A stretch of 11,356 nucleotides of DNA from Bacteroidota bacterium (GTDB lineage: Bacteria; Bacteroidota; Ignavibacteria; Kryptoniales; JAKASW01), in assembly GCA_021789755.1 (NCBI GenBank), contig JAJYJD010000100.1, forward strand, positions 1-11,356. The letters are read 5' to 3'. Positions 1-7,159 of the stretch are shown in pieces. The first letter of the stretch is position 1. Each line of letters opens with the position of its first letter. The translations under genes were made by a program, and so were the position numbers. The notes under the pieces were generated by a model. It ran no database searches, was not told the DNA's origin, and was given only the letters and a program-made list of their open reading frames with translations.

Positions 1-1721
1 CTCGCGCGGGTCCGCATGAGCACTGCGATATCGCCGTAATCTATCCGCCTTTCTTTCCCGGCGCTGTCGATCGATCTTACGACTTCTCCGGATTCCACCA
101 TCTGTTTTATCCTTGCCGCCGCAAACAAGGCCTGCGGATCCCCATTCAACTGTTCCGCAGCCGCGTCGCCTTCGTCCGCTTCTTCCCCGCTCTCTTCGCG
201 TCTTCTCTTTTCCCTGACGAATATCTCGATCGGGTCGGAGGCGCCTCCCGGACGGCGCGGTACGAGTGCGTTATACGTCGTTTGATCCATAGACGGGAAC
301 CCCGCCAGTCCGAAGACTTTGCTTCCCTTCAGGACTTCGGGAAATATGGCGTTCACAAATGCTGCGATGTCCGAGTTCATCCTGAAGCTTTCGGAGAGCG
401 GCAGATTGAGCCCGCCCTCGATTGTCGAAAGATTCTCACTCGCAGTCTGAGAGACTTCCACCTGCGCATTTCGGAAACGGTAAATGGATTGCTTCGGATC
501 ACCTACCACAAACAGCCTTGCCTCCGATCCGAAGTTGTCGATCAGGCGCAGAAAAATCTCGTACTGGAGGAAGTTGGTATCCTGAAATTCATCCACCATG
601 ACGTGCTTGAAGCGCGAGACAAGCATGTCTCTGACGCCCTCATTCTCGCTGAGCAGCCGCATGGTAAGTATCTGCAGGTCGTCGAAGTCGAGTGCACCCA
701 TAAGGTATTTCTTGTGCGCATAGTTTTCCTCGCTCTTCCCGTACAATTCTGCGATAGTACCGAGAAGCCGAAGGTAACCGTTCGTGTCTGCGGCAAGCGA
801 CTCTCCCGAGACATCTTCAACGGCAGCGAAGGCGGTTTGAAGCACGGATAATGCGTCGTCATGGGAGAAACTGCCGCCGTCTTCAACCACAACCTCTCGT
901 TTCCTTGGAGTGCCCGCCTTCGTCAGTATTTTATCCAATGTTCGTTCGAGCTCCGCCAGAAGAGGGCCCAGGGATCCGGAGTCGCTCGCGATCAGGTCGT
1001 TCAACGCGTTCACCTCTTCGCTGAAATCGCCCTTCTTCCTGGAGACATTCAGCCTTATGACGTCGGAAACTGCCTTTGCCAGGTTCAGCCAGTGACGGCG
1101 GATTGTTTCCTCGTCGGGAAGAATTCTCTTCCCCTTTAGCTTCGAATGTTCGATTTTCTCGCGATTATGAAGCAGTTCGATGAGCAGCGCGAGGACCCTG
1201 CCGTAACCGATCCTCACCAGAAGGTTGTGTACGTTTCTATCCGTCCTCGGCCCGGAGGGATGCGGACGTTCTTCGGCGAGATAAGCCCTGATCGCCTCCG
1301 CGCAGGCGTCTTCCTTCATTGATGAGGCATCGAAATCCTCGAGCACTTTGAAGTTCGCGTCTATGCCAGCCTCGATCGGAAATTCCCGCAACGTCTGGGA
1401 GCAGAAGGAATGTATCGTGCTGATATTTGCTTCCAGCATTTTGTCCCGCGCATCCCTGAAAGCGGCGGCATAATCCGCACCGCTGTTCCTGGCGTTCTGA
1501 TACTCCGTGTTTATACGGGCGCCGATCTTTTCGCGAAGTTCGAGAGCGGCCTTTTCAGTGAAGGTCAGGCATAAGATCTGCCCGACTCCGGCTCCGCTCC
1601 GTACTGCTGCGACGTAGCGCTCGACCAGGACGCGTGTCTTACCAGAACCCGCATTCGCGGTAACCGATATGTGCTTCCCCAGCTCGAGAGCTTTTTTTTG
1701 TTGCCCTGTGAGATCTACCAT
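1..1721 (-). CDS. AddA/RecB-like UvrD-family helicase, N-terminal part (truncated by window edge)
   Basis: Superfamily 1A DNA helicase, probably the helicase(-nuclease) subunit of a double-strand-break resection complex. 573 complete codons are visible and the frame is open to base 1. The Q-motif-like LTGQQ is at residues 4-8, Walker A ANAGSGKT at 22-29, motif Ia LTFTEKAA at 52-59, the TIHSFC block at 102-107, motif II DEFQDT at 377-382 and motif III GDPKQSIYRFR at 407-417. Near the cut is the VLMRTR segment. The TEKAA and TIHSFC versions, the latter followed by an FPIEAG segment, resemble AddA/RecB more than UvrD/PcrA. The helicase C-terminal half and any nuclease domain lie outside the window, so AddA cannot be separated from a nuclease-less relative. 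The ATG at 1721 overlaps the TAG of the upstream exonuclease by 7 bases, suggesting translational coupling. The only possible ribosome-binding signal is a weak GGGG just upstream. Codons 8-10 form a run of eight A's. Confidence 0.9.
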   Translation of the reverse strand, partial: MVDLTGQQKKALELGKHISVTANAGSGKTRVLVERYVAAVRSGAGVGQILCLTFTEKAALELREKIGARINTEYQNARNSGADYAAAFRDARDKMLEANISTIHSFCSQTLREFPIEAGIDANFKVLEDFDASSMKEDACAEAIRAYLAEERPHPSGPRTDRNVHNLLVRIGYGRVLALLIELLHNREKIEHSKLKGKRILPDEETIRRHWLNLAKAVSDVIRLNVSRKKGDFSEEVNALNDLIASDSGSLGPLLAELERTLDKILTKAGTPRKREVVVEDGGSFSHDDALSVLQTAFAAVEDVSGESLAADTNGYLRLLGTIAELYGKSEENYAHKKYLMGALDFDDLQILTMRLLSENEGVRDMLVSRFKHVMVDEFQDTNFLQYEIFLRLIDNFGSEARLFVVGDPKQSIYRFRNAQVEVSQTASENLSTIEGGLNLPLSESFRMNSDIAAFVNAIFPEVLKGSKVFGLAGFPSMDQTTYNALVPRRPGGASDPIEIFVREKRRREESGEEADEGDAAAEQLNGDPQALFAAARIKQMVESGEVVRSIDSAGKERRIDYGDIAVLMRTRA

Positions 1722-2422
1722 TTAACCCCGTGGAGCATATCCTTCCATTTCCTGTAGAGCTGGGCAGTAGCGATGACATCCCCCATGCAGTATTCCGCGA
1801 TCTCCGTGAAACGTTTTCCGCGGAAGTAATCGTTGATATCGTAGCCGGTGATGCCGTGGGACTTGGGGCTCTCTATGCCGAACGATTTGCAGTAGAAGTC
1901 GAGGTTGAATTTTCGCGTGACACCGTGATATGTCAGCTCCTCCAGGAGGTCGACATGGTGACTCATCGAATACCTGGTTCCTGCCATGAGATCACGCGAA
2001 GGTCTGATGCCGAGCATGGCGGAACGCAACATTACAAACGGGCAATCGAAACTCCTCCCGTTGAAGGTGATGAAATCATCGAACTTGACTATGTATTCCC
2101 AGAATTTCTCAAGCACCTTTTTCTCGTCGCCGCTTATATAGAGGAAAGTATTCCCGCCTTCCTTCTTTTCATTCTCCGTCTCCTCGTCGGCGCAGTAAAG
2201 TGAGATGCCGTTTCCCGATTCTACGTTAAGGAGAGCGATCGCGACGATCTGCGCCGTGAGAGGCCAGAGATTGAGCTGTTTGATGAGCTCGGTCCTCATC
2301 TGCTCCCGCTTCTCTTCGTTCTCTTCCTTATCCGCCCCCTTCATAAGGTAATCGATCTGCGCCTTGTCGAATGTTTCCGGTAAATACCCGGACGTTTCGA
2401 TGTCAAATACTACGGCTGCCAT
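1715..2422 (-). CDS. DEDDy 3'-5' exonuclease, PolB-exonuclease-like (PF10108 type)
   Basis: A stand-alone RNase H-fold 3'-5' exonuclease of 235 residues, related to the proofreading domain of family B DNA polymerases. Motif ExoI is FDIET with D7 and E9. ExoII is FNGRSFD (120-126) with D126. ExoIII is YCMGD (211-215), which gives the Y-x3-D pattern of the DEDDy class. All four metal-binding acidic residues are therefore present, and the enzyme should be active on DNA or RNA 3' ends. An acidic, lysine/glutamate-rich stretch near residues 30-42 is probably a surface loop. The start is supported by a GGAGGG ribosome-binding site at 2427-2432, four bases upstream of the ATG. It follows the DUF2721 gene by 46 bases, and its stop overlaps the start of an AddA-like helicase, so a role in DNA end processing with that helicase is likely but inferred. 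Confidence 0.9.
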   Translation of the reverse strand: MAAVVFDIETSGYLPETFDKAQIDYLMKGADKEENEEKREQMRTELIKQLNLWPLTAQIVAIALLNVESGNGISLYCADEETENEKKEGGNTFLYISGDEKKVLEKFWEYIVKFDDFITFNGRSFDCPFVMLRSAMLGIRPSRDLMAGTRYSMSHHVDLLEELTYHGVTRKFNLDFYCKSFGIESPKSHGITGYDINDYFRGKRFTEIAEYCMGDVIATAQLYRKWKDMLHGVKW

Positions 2423-2468
2423 TGGACCCTCCTGACCTTTGTTGAATTCTAAAGCATTCCGTAAACAG

Positions 2469-2957
2469 CTATTCTTCCGCTTTCAATTCGAGTTGAACTA
2501 TGTCGAACCCTTTCTTCGATTCAAAAAACCCGAACACGACTCCGGCAAAAACCATCAGCATTCCGACAAGAAACATCGCAGTCGAAAGGTAGTGTAGCTC
2601 TACGATACCCTGGAACACCGCGGCACCAATCAGGAGCGAGGTTAATACAAAAAAGGCGGCGGCGGTCGTGTAGCTCAGAACCGAATTCCTCACGAGCCTC
2701 GCGCGAACACTGAGATGCTTGAGCTGCCTGGCAATGCTCTCCAGGCGAAGGTTCTCCTCCGGCGTAAATTCCCTGTCGCCCGCCTTCACGACGAGCCGGC
2801 GTTTCTCGTCGTTGATGAGGCGTATCCTGTTCACGACGCTCGAGTATTTGTTGTTCGCCCCGAGAAGAAGAAGGCCGCATGCACTGATCATCACTGCGGG
2901 AGCAAGCATGAGCTGTATGATTTTTGAAGCGTCTACTGTCTGATCTGAAAGAAACAT
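2469..2957 (-). CDS. DUF2721-family small membrane protein
   Basis: A 162-residue integral membrane protein matching the DUF2721 family in layout. A first transmembrane helix at about 13-34 carries the characteristic APAVMISACGLLLL segment. A cytosolic-looking charged segment with NRIR and DEKRRL follows (about 40-85), then two hydrophobic helices at about 92-115 and 119-143, and a short charged tail. The family has no established function. I start the gene at the ATG at 2957, because a GAGG Shine-Dalgarno sequence lies 7 bases upstream. An in-frame TTG at 2963 would add two residues but sits only one base from that signal. It precedes the exonuclease by 46 bases on the same strand, which suggests co-transcription, yet nothing in the protein links it to DNA repair. 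Confidence 0.85.
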   Translation of the reverse strand: MFLSDQTVDASKIIQLMLAPAVMISACGLLLLGANNKYSSVVNRIRLINDEKRRLVVKAGDREFTPEENLRLESIARQLKHLSVRARLVRNSVLSYTTAAAFFVLTSLLIGAAVFQGIVELHYLSTAMFLVGMLMVFAGVVFGFFESKKGFDIVQLELKAEE

Positions 2958-3144
2958 TTGCAATCCTCGTTGAAAAAGTGCCGTCAGTTATTCAAGCGTA
3001 AATGGATCCTGAACCGACCCTTGGCTTAGGTTAATTTGTAAGTTGACTGCGACAAAACAAAACGGTTCGCGCGGAAATGAAAGAGAAGTGAGTACCGGTT
3101 GACGGACTCGCCGGCATCACGAGCTATGGGGAGCACAGGAGAAT

Positions 3145-3191
3145 GCAAGCGGCGTGGAGAACCGGATCAGCGTTCTCACCACGCCCCTTGC
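3145..3191. repeat. Long imperfect inverted repeat (RNA hairpin candidate)
   Basis: The left arm, 3145-3162, begins GCAAGCGGCGTGG and ends AGAAC. The right arm, 3172-3191, begins GTTCTC and ends CCTTGC. They pair over 17 base pairs with a single mismatch and a two-base bulge, around a 9-base loop. Neither strand continues into a T-tract, so it is not a classical intrinsic terminator. It lies about 60-100 bases past the stop of the S9 peptidase, so it may protect the 3' end of that mRNA or help terminate it; alternatively it could act in the DUF2721 leader. Confidence 0.6.
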
Positions 3192-3206
3192 CGATATTGA
3201 CACATC

Positions 3207-3231
3207 TAACTTTCAGATAAGTAGAAAGTTA
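3207..3231. repeat. Perfect 8-bp inverted repeat downstream of S9 peptidase
   Basis: TAACTTTC (3207-3214) and GAAAGTTA (3224-3231) are perfect reverse complements around a 9-base loop. The stem is AT-rich and therefore weak as RNA. It sits 18 bases past the peptidase stop codon and 15 bases from the longer hairpin. It may be part of the same 3'-end structure or a protein-binding palindrome. Confidence 0.45.
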
Positions 3232-3248
3232 TTCGCACACCGCCGCAT

Positions 3249-5288
3249 TTACTTACCGACGTATTTACCGATCCAGCCCAGCACTGTGTTCCACCAGAGG
3301 CGTGAATCCTGGGGCTTCACGACGAAGTGGTACTCGTTTGGGAAATATAGCATCTCGGATGGGACATGCATCATCTGCAGCGCGGTGAAAAGCTGGAACC
3401 CCTGGCTCACGTCCAGTCGAAAGTCATTCTGGCTGTGAATCACGAGCATCGGAGTTTTGAAGTTCTTAACGTACGAACTGGGCGACCATTTCTGATACAG
3501 TTTCGGGTTTGTCCAGGGCGTCCCCTTGAATTCCCATATTGGGAACCAGAGCTCCTCGGTCGATCCGAATGCACTGACGGCGTCATAGAGTCCGTCGTGG
3601 CTTACGAGGCATTTGAAAACGCCTTTGTTGTTGTGTCCTTCCATCCAGTTCATCATGTAGCCGCCGTACGACGCTCCGGCAGCCGCTATTCTGTTCTTAT
3701 CGATGAAAGGATAATGGTTCACGACATAATCGACGCCGTTCATGAGATCGACAAATACTTTTCCTCCCCAGTCTCCGCTGATCTCATCGGTAAATTTCTG
3801 ACCGTATCCCGTCGAGCCGCGCGGGTTTACCATGACCGCGACGTAGCCCGGCGCCGCAAACATTTCGGCGTTCCACCTGTAATGGAATTCATCCATCCAC
3901 TGTCCCTGAGGCCCGCCGTGGACGAGATACACCATCGGATATTTCTTGCTCGGGTCGAAATTCGACGGCTTGACCAGGAAACCCTCGACTTTCGTTCCTC
4001 CGGCACCGTTGAACCAGAACGGCTCCCAGGGGTTCATCTCAAGCTGCGCAAGCAGCGCGTCATTCGTGTGCGTCAACTGCGTCGCAACGCCGGTGGAAAT
4101 GTCCATCTTATACACATCGTTCGGGTGCGTCACCGACTGCCTCACGAAAACCAGGTCCTTTCCGTCCGGAGTGATGGCCAGGTCCTCGTTCGTGGAACTA
4201 TGAGTAAGATTCTTTACTTTCCCTGTCGAGACTTTTACCTCAAATATATTGTGATATCCTTCATCGTCGGCGTTGAAATATAGAGTCTTGCTGTCGGGTG
4301 CCCAAACAACCTCGTCGACCGAACGGTCGTATTTTTCAGTCAGGTTTATGATCGTTCCGTCCCGCCGGTCATAAAGCATGAGCCTCGACCGGTCCGACTC
4401 GAATCCCGGAATCATCTGCGCACGGTACGCGATATACCGGCCGTCGGGTGAATAAAGGGGCTGGTTGTCGTTGGAAGGATTCGTAGTGATTCTCTTCGAG
4501 TCTCCTCCGCTTGCGCTTACAGTAAAGAGATCGTTGTTAGTACTGACAGCAACCATCTTGTCAGTGTTCTTAACGTAGCAGACCTCCTTGCTGTCGGGAG
4601 AAAATGCATAATCCATTCTCCCGCCCAGATCGATCGGCGGGGTATCATAATCGCCCGGCGTCAGGTCTACCGGCGAACCGCCCTTAACATCGACCACGAA
4701 TAGATGGCTTCGCTTGCCATTCTTCCAGACGTTCCAGACCCTGTAGGGCAGGCTCGTGAAAAACTTCGCCTTGACCTTTCCGTTTTCCAGTTCGTTCTCC
4801 TTCGCCGCATTGCAGGAATCCGACGCACATTCCGGGAACACATCAGATACGAACGCGATGTGCTGTCCGTCCGGGGACCACAGCAGTCCGCTCGCACCAA
4901 GCGCAATGCTTGTAAGTTGTTTTGCCGTGCCGCCTTCGGAATCTTCAACATAAACCTGCGGGGTGCCGTTTGAGTCCTCTGCAATGAAGGCAATCTGTTT
5001 GCCGTCCGGCGACCATACCGGATCGCTGCTTGATTTGAATCCCGTTTTGAATTCACGCAAATCTTTGCCGTCAATGGAGACGATGTATATCGTGCTCCAT
5101 CCCCTGTTCGCTTCCATACTGTAAGAAGTAACCTGATAGGCAATTGTCTTCCCGTCCGGTGACACCTGCGGGTCCGATACTCTGCCGACCTTCCACATGT
5201 CTTCAACTGTCACGGGATGTTTCTGAGCGTAAGATGTTCCCGAAATCAGGAGAAGAATCAGAATTAGAGGAGTAAGTTTTCGACGCAT
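3249..5288 (-). CDS. Secreted S9-family serine peptidase (DPP5/acylaminoacyl-peptidase-like)
   Basis: A 679-residue prolyl-oligopeptidase-family peptidase, expected to release dipeptides or acylated residues from oligopeptides outside the cytoplasm. Residues 1-21 form a signal peptide (basic MRRK, a leucine/isoleucine core, then TSYA before Q22). Seven PD40-type blades carry SPDG-like motifs near 43, 93, 138, 230, 280, 330 and 373. The gap around 185 probably hides an eighth, as in DPP-type enzymes. The C-terminal alpha/beta-hydrolase holds the HGGP oxyanion segment (457-460), nucleophile S540 in GASYGG, D622 in HSQND and H654 in NEYHF, so the catalytic triad is complete. The segments around SHDGLYD and the ELWFPIWEF helix resemble bacterial DPP5. 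C154 and C159 in one loop could form a disulfide. The ATG has an AGGAG signal 7 bases upstream (5296-5300). The gene is divergent from the suf operon and probably unrelated to it. Substrate preference cannot be read from the sequence. Confidence 0.93.
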   Translation of the reverse strand: MRRKLTPLILILLLISGTSYAQKHPVTVEDMWKVGRVSDPQVSPDGKTIAYQVTSYSMEANRGWSTIYIVSIDGKDLREFKTGFKSSSDPVWSPDGKQIAFIAEDSNGTPQVYVEDSEGGTAKQLTSIALGASGLLWSPDGQHIAFVSDVFPECASDSCNAAKENELENGKVKAKFFTSLPYRVWNVWKNGKRSHLFVVDVKGGSPVDLTPGDYDTPPIDLGGRMDYAFSPDSKEVCYVKNTDKMVAVSTNNDLFTVSASGGDSKRITTNPSNDNQPLYSPDGRYIAYRAQMIPGFESDRSRLMLYDRRDGTIINLTEKYDRSVDEVVWAPDSKTLYFNADDEGYHNIFEVKVSTGKVKNLTHSSTNEDLAITPDGKDLVFVRQSVTHPNDVYKMDISTGVATQLTHTNDALLAQLEMNPWEPFWFNGAGGTKVEGFLVKPSNFDPSKKYPMVYLVHGGPQGQWMDEFHYRWNAEMFAAPGYVAVMVNPRGSTGYGQKFTDEISGDWGGKVFVDLMNGVDYVVNHYPFIDKNRIAAAGASYGGYMMNWMEGHNNKGVFKCLVSHDGLYDAVSAFGSTEELWFPIWEFKGTPWTNPKLYQKWSPSSYVKNFKTPMLVIHSQNDFRLDVSQGFQLFTALQMMHVPSEMLYFPNEYHFVVKPQDSRLWWNTVLGWIGKYVGK

Positions 5289-5476
5289 GTCTGAGCTCCT
5301 TTTGGGTTTGAGTTCATTGAAGTTATAGCCGGGGCCGCTAAAGTTCTCCAGACAATTTCTTCCCTATTCGGCGTACAATGCGATCGACCTGGGACATTCG
5401 AAATGTGCTTCTCCTGCAACTTGTTTGCCCGATTCTGCTCAATTTAGGGACACTTTTCCGACTCAACGCTCCAATC

Positions 5477-5505
5477 TTGACTATAAAATCCAGATTAGTT
5501 AAACT
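5477..5505 (+). promoter_or_regulatory. Predicted sigma70-type promoter of the suf operon
   Basis: TTGACT (5477-5482) matches the -35 consensus at five of six positions. After exactly 17 bases comes TAAACT (5500-5505), which matches the -10 consensus at four of six. Transcription would begin near 5512, giving a leader of roughly 50 bases before sufB. The alternative Bacteroidota-type promoter (TTTG and TAnnTTTG) was looked for and fits poorly. The overlapping palindrome makes the assignment more convincing. Confidence 0.5.
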
Positions 5506-5508
5506 AAT
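5494..5508. promoter_or_regulatory. Candidate operator: perfect 15-base palindrome over the suf -10 box
   Basis: ATTAGTT-A-AACTAAT is a perfect inverted repeat of two 7-base arms around one base, and it covers the whole predicted -10 element. A protein bound here would block RNA polymerase. The obvious candidate is the Rrf2-family regulator encoded as the last gene of the same cluster, as known for IscR and other Rrf2 regulators of suf/isc operons. The site is seen; the regulator assignment is inferred. Confidence 0.5.
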
Positions 5509-5553
5509 ATCGTTCTGACGAATCCAGGCGATTAAATGTGCCGGGAATCTCAA

Positions 5554-5559
5554 GAGGAG
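5554..5559 (+). promoter_or_regulatory. Ribosome binding site of sufB
   Basis: GAGGAG ends 6 bases before the ATG at 5566, a strong Shine-Dalgarno match that fixes the sufB start. Confidence 0.8.
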
Positions 5560-5565
5560 TAATTA

Positions 5566-7011
5566 ATGAACAATTCCGATTTGACCGTAGAAAAATTCGC
5601 GAACGAACAGTATAAGTACGGCTTCGTCACCGACATCGAGACGGACAAGCTTCCGAAAGGATTGAACGAGGACGTAATCAGACTTATTTCCGAAAAGAAG
5701 AACGAGCCCGCATGGATGACGGAGTGGCGGCTGAAAGCTTACCGGCACTGGCTGACGATGAAGGAGCCCCACTGGTCGAATGTCAAATATGATCCGATCG
5801 ATTACCAGGACATCGTCTACTACGCCGCGCCCAAGAAGAAGCCGAAATTAAACAACCTGGATGAGGCAGACCCTGAGCTGGTCAAGGCATTCGAGAAACT
5901 CGGAATCCCGATCGAGGAACAGAAACGGCTTGCGGGAGTAGCCGTCGACGCGGTATTCGACAGCGTGTCGGTCGCGACGACGTTCAAAGAGAAACTGAGT
6001 GAATTGGGGATTGTCTTTTGCTCGATGTCTGAAGCATTACAGCACCATCCGGACCTTGTGAAAAAGTATCTCGGCACCGTCGTTCCGTATACGGATAATT
6101 TCTTTGCATCTCTCAACTCGGCGGTGTTCAGTGACGGATCGTTCGCATACGTACCGAAGGGAGTTCGCTGCCCGATGGAGCTTTCCACCTACTTCCGCAT
6201 AAACGCTTCCGAGACCGGGCAGTTCGAGAGGACGCTCATCGTAGCTGAAGAAGGCGCTTATGTGAGCTACCTCGAAGGATGCACTGCACCGATCCGCGAC
6301 ACGAACCAGCTTCACGCCGCGGTCGTCGAGCTGGTTGCACTTGACAACGCGGAGATAAAATACTCGACGGTGCAAAACTGGTATCCCGGCGACAAGGATG
6401 GAAAAGGCGGAATATACAACTTTGTCACAAAGCGCGGGGCGTGCAGAGGTGTGAATTCGAAGATCTCGTGGACCCAGGTAGAGACCGGGTCCGCAATCAC
6501 ATGGAAATACCCGAGCTGCCTGCTGCAGGGCGACAATTCTGTCGGCGAGTTCTACTCCGTCGCGATGACCAACAACATGCAGCAGGCCGACACCGGCACG
6601 AAGATGATACACATCGGGAAGAACACACGAAGCACGATAATCTCAAAGGGGATTTCTGCAGGGAGGAGCAACAACAGCTACCGCGGTCAGGTTAGGATTA
6701 CCCGGAAGGCCGATAATGCGAGGAATTACTCGCAGTGCGATTCGCTTCTCATCGGCGATAAGTGCGGTGCTCATACATTCCCGTATCTGGAAACAAACAA
6801 CCCGACAGCCCAGGTAGAACACGAAGCTACGACATCGAAGATCGGCGCCGACCAGATTTTTTACCTGAACCAGAGAGGCATCTCTACGGAGGATGCGGTC
6901 AGGCTGATAGTCAACGGCTACTGCAAAGAGGTGTTTAAACAGCTACCGATGGAATTTGCTGTGGAAGCCACCCGATTGCTGAGCATGAGCCTCGAAGGAA
7001 GCGTCGGATGA
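5566..7011 (+). CDS. sufB: Fe-S cluster assembly scaffold protein SufB
   Basis: The 481-residue core subunit of the cytosolic SufBC2D scaffold, on which iron-sulfur clusters are built before transfer to target proteins. Length is close to the 495 residues of E. coli SufB. The cysteine in LIGDKCGAHTF (C400) corresponds to the essential C405 of E. coli at the SufB-SufD interface. C239 in LEGCTAP corresponds to C254, which receives sulfur from SufE/SufS. The C-terminal block with HEATTSKIG and NQRGIS is the most conserved part of the family and is intact. The N-terminal segment with EPAWM and HWSNV is typical of long SufB proteins, which separates it from SufD. It is the first gene of the cluster, behind a predicted promoter/operator and a strong ribosome-binding site. 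An unusual 148-base repeat-bearing spacer separates it from sufC. Confidence 0.97.
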   Translation: MNNSDLTVEKFANEQYKYGFVTDIETDKLPKGLNEDVIRLISEKKNEPAWMTEWRLKAYRHWLTMKEPHWSNVKYDPIDYQDIVYYAAPKKKPKLNNLDEADPELVKAFEKLGIPIEEQKRLAGVAVDAVFDSVSVATTFKEKLSELGIVFCSMSEALQHHPDLVKKYLGTVVPYTDNFFASLNSAVFSDGSFAYVPKGVRCPMELSTYFRINASETGQFERTLIVAEEGAYVSYLEGCTAPIRDTNQLHAAVVELVALDNAEIKYSTVQNWYPGDKDGKGGIYNFVTKRGACRGVNSKISWTQVETGSAITWKYPSCLLQGDNSVGEFYSVAMTNNMQQADTGTKMIHIGKNTRSTIISKGISAGRSNNSYRGQVRITRKADNARNYSQCDSLLIGDKCGAHTFPYLETNNPTAQVEHEATTSKIGADQIFYLNQRGISTEDAVRLIVNGYCKEVFKQLPMEFAVEATRLLSMSLEGSVG

Positions 7012-7021
7012 CTTGGGAAAC

Positions 7022-7077
7022 CTGAATACTGGAATGATGGAATGGAGGTTCAATGGACTATTGGATTTATGAGAGGG
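7022..7077 (+). repeat. Degenerate 8-base tandem repeat tract
   Basis: In exact 8-base register the tract reads CTGAATAC, TGGAATGA, TGGAATGG, AGGTTCAA, TGGACTAT, TGGATTTA, TGAGAGGG. Several units share TGGA followed by a T two bases later. It begins 11 bases after the sufB stop and has no open frame continuing from sufB. It resembles the degenerate micro-repeat tracts seen between genes in some genomes; its origin here is unknown. Confidence 0.5.
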
Positions 7078-7089
7078 TGAGATCGGAAC

Positions 7090-7125
7090 GCTTTGCGCTG
7101 TGCTCTTTGCTCTATGCGCTTTTGC
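7090..7125 (+). repeat. Degenerate 7-base tandem repeat tract
   Basis: Five consecutive units GCTTTGC, GCTGTGC, TCTTTGC, TCTATGC, GCTTTTGC follow the pattern (G/T)CTnTGC, the last with one extra T. The tract directly follows the 8-base tract and ends 34 bases before the chosen sufC start. An upstream GTG at 7100 would place it inside an N-terminal extension of SufC, but family alignment argues against that. Confidence 0.55.
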
Positions 7126-7159
7126 CAACACACTGAACGATAAAACTCTTGAAAGTGAA

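Larger units (their letters stand above)
2958..3248. other. Intergenic region between S9 peptidase and DUF2721 genes
   Basis: No gene is supported here. An open frame on the plus strand that starts at 3154 merely runs into the antisense of the peptidase and has no family resemblance. The interval contains two strong inverted repeats near its peptidase side (listed separately) and must also hold the promoter or leader of the DUF2721 gene if that gene is not co-transcribed with the peptidase. I see no convincing -35/-10 pair for it on the minus strand. Confidence 0.6.
5289..5565. other. Divergent intergenic region between S9 peptidase and sufB
   Basis: No gene is supported in these 277 bases; a 71-codon frame on the minus strand has no family resemblance. 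The sufB-proximal half carries a promoter with an overlapping palindrome (listed separately). A second small palindrome, ACATT-CGA-AATGT, lies at 5394-5406. For the peptidase I see only an isolated -10-like TATAAC on the minus strand shortly upstream of its ribosome-binding site, without a matching -35. Confidence 0.6.

Noticed and set aside
282..851. 189-codon open frame on the plus strand
   Set aside because: It is antisense to the AddA-like helicase, which is open from 1721 to the window edge and carries the motif II and III residues here.
3366..4283. 305-codon open frame on the plus strand
   Set aside because: It is antisense to the well-supported S9 peptidase, has no family resemblance, and arises from the peptidase's codon usage.
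7100..7159. GTG start giving SufC a 20-residue N-terminal extension
   Set aside because: The extension is encoded partly by the 7-base repeat tract and is absent from typical SufC proteins, which start at the equivalent of MLEIRNLHA.
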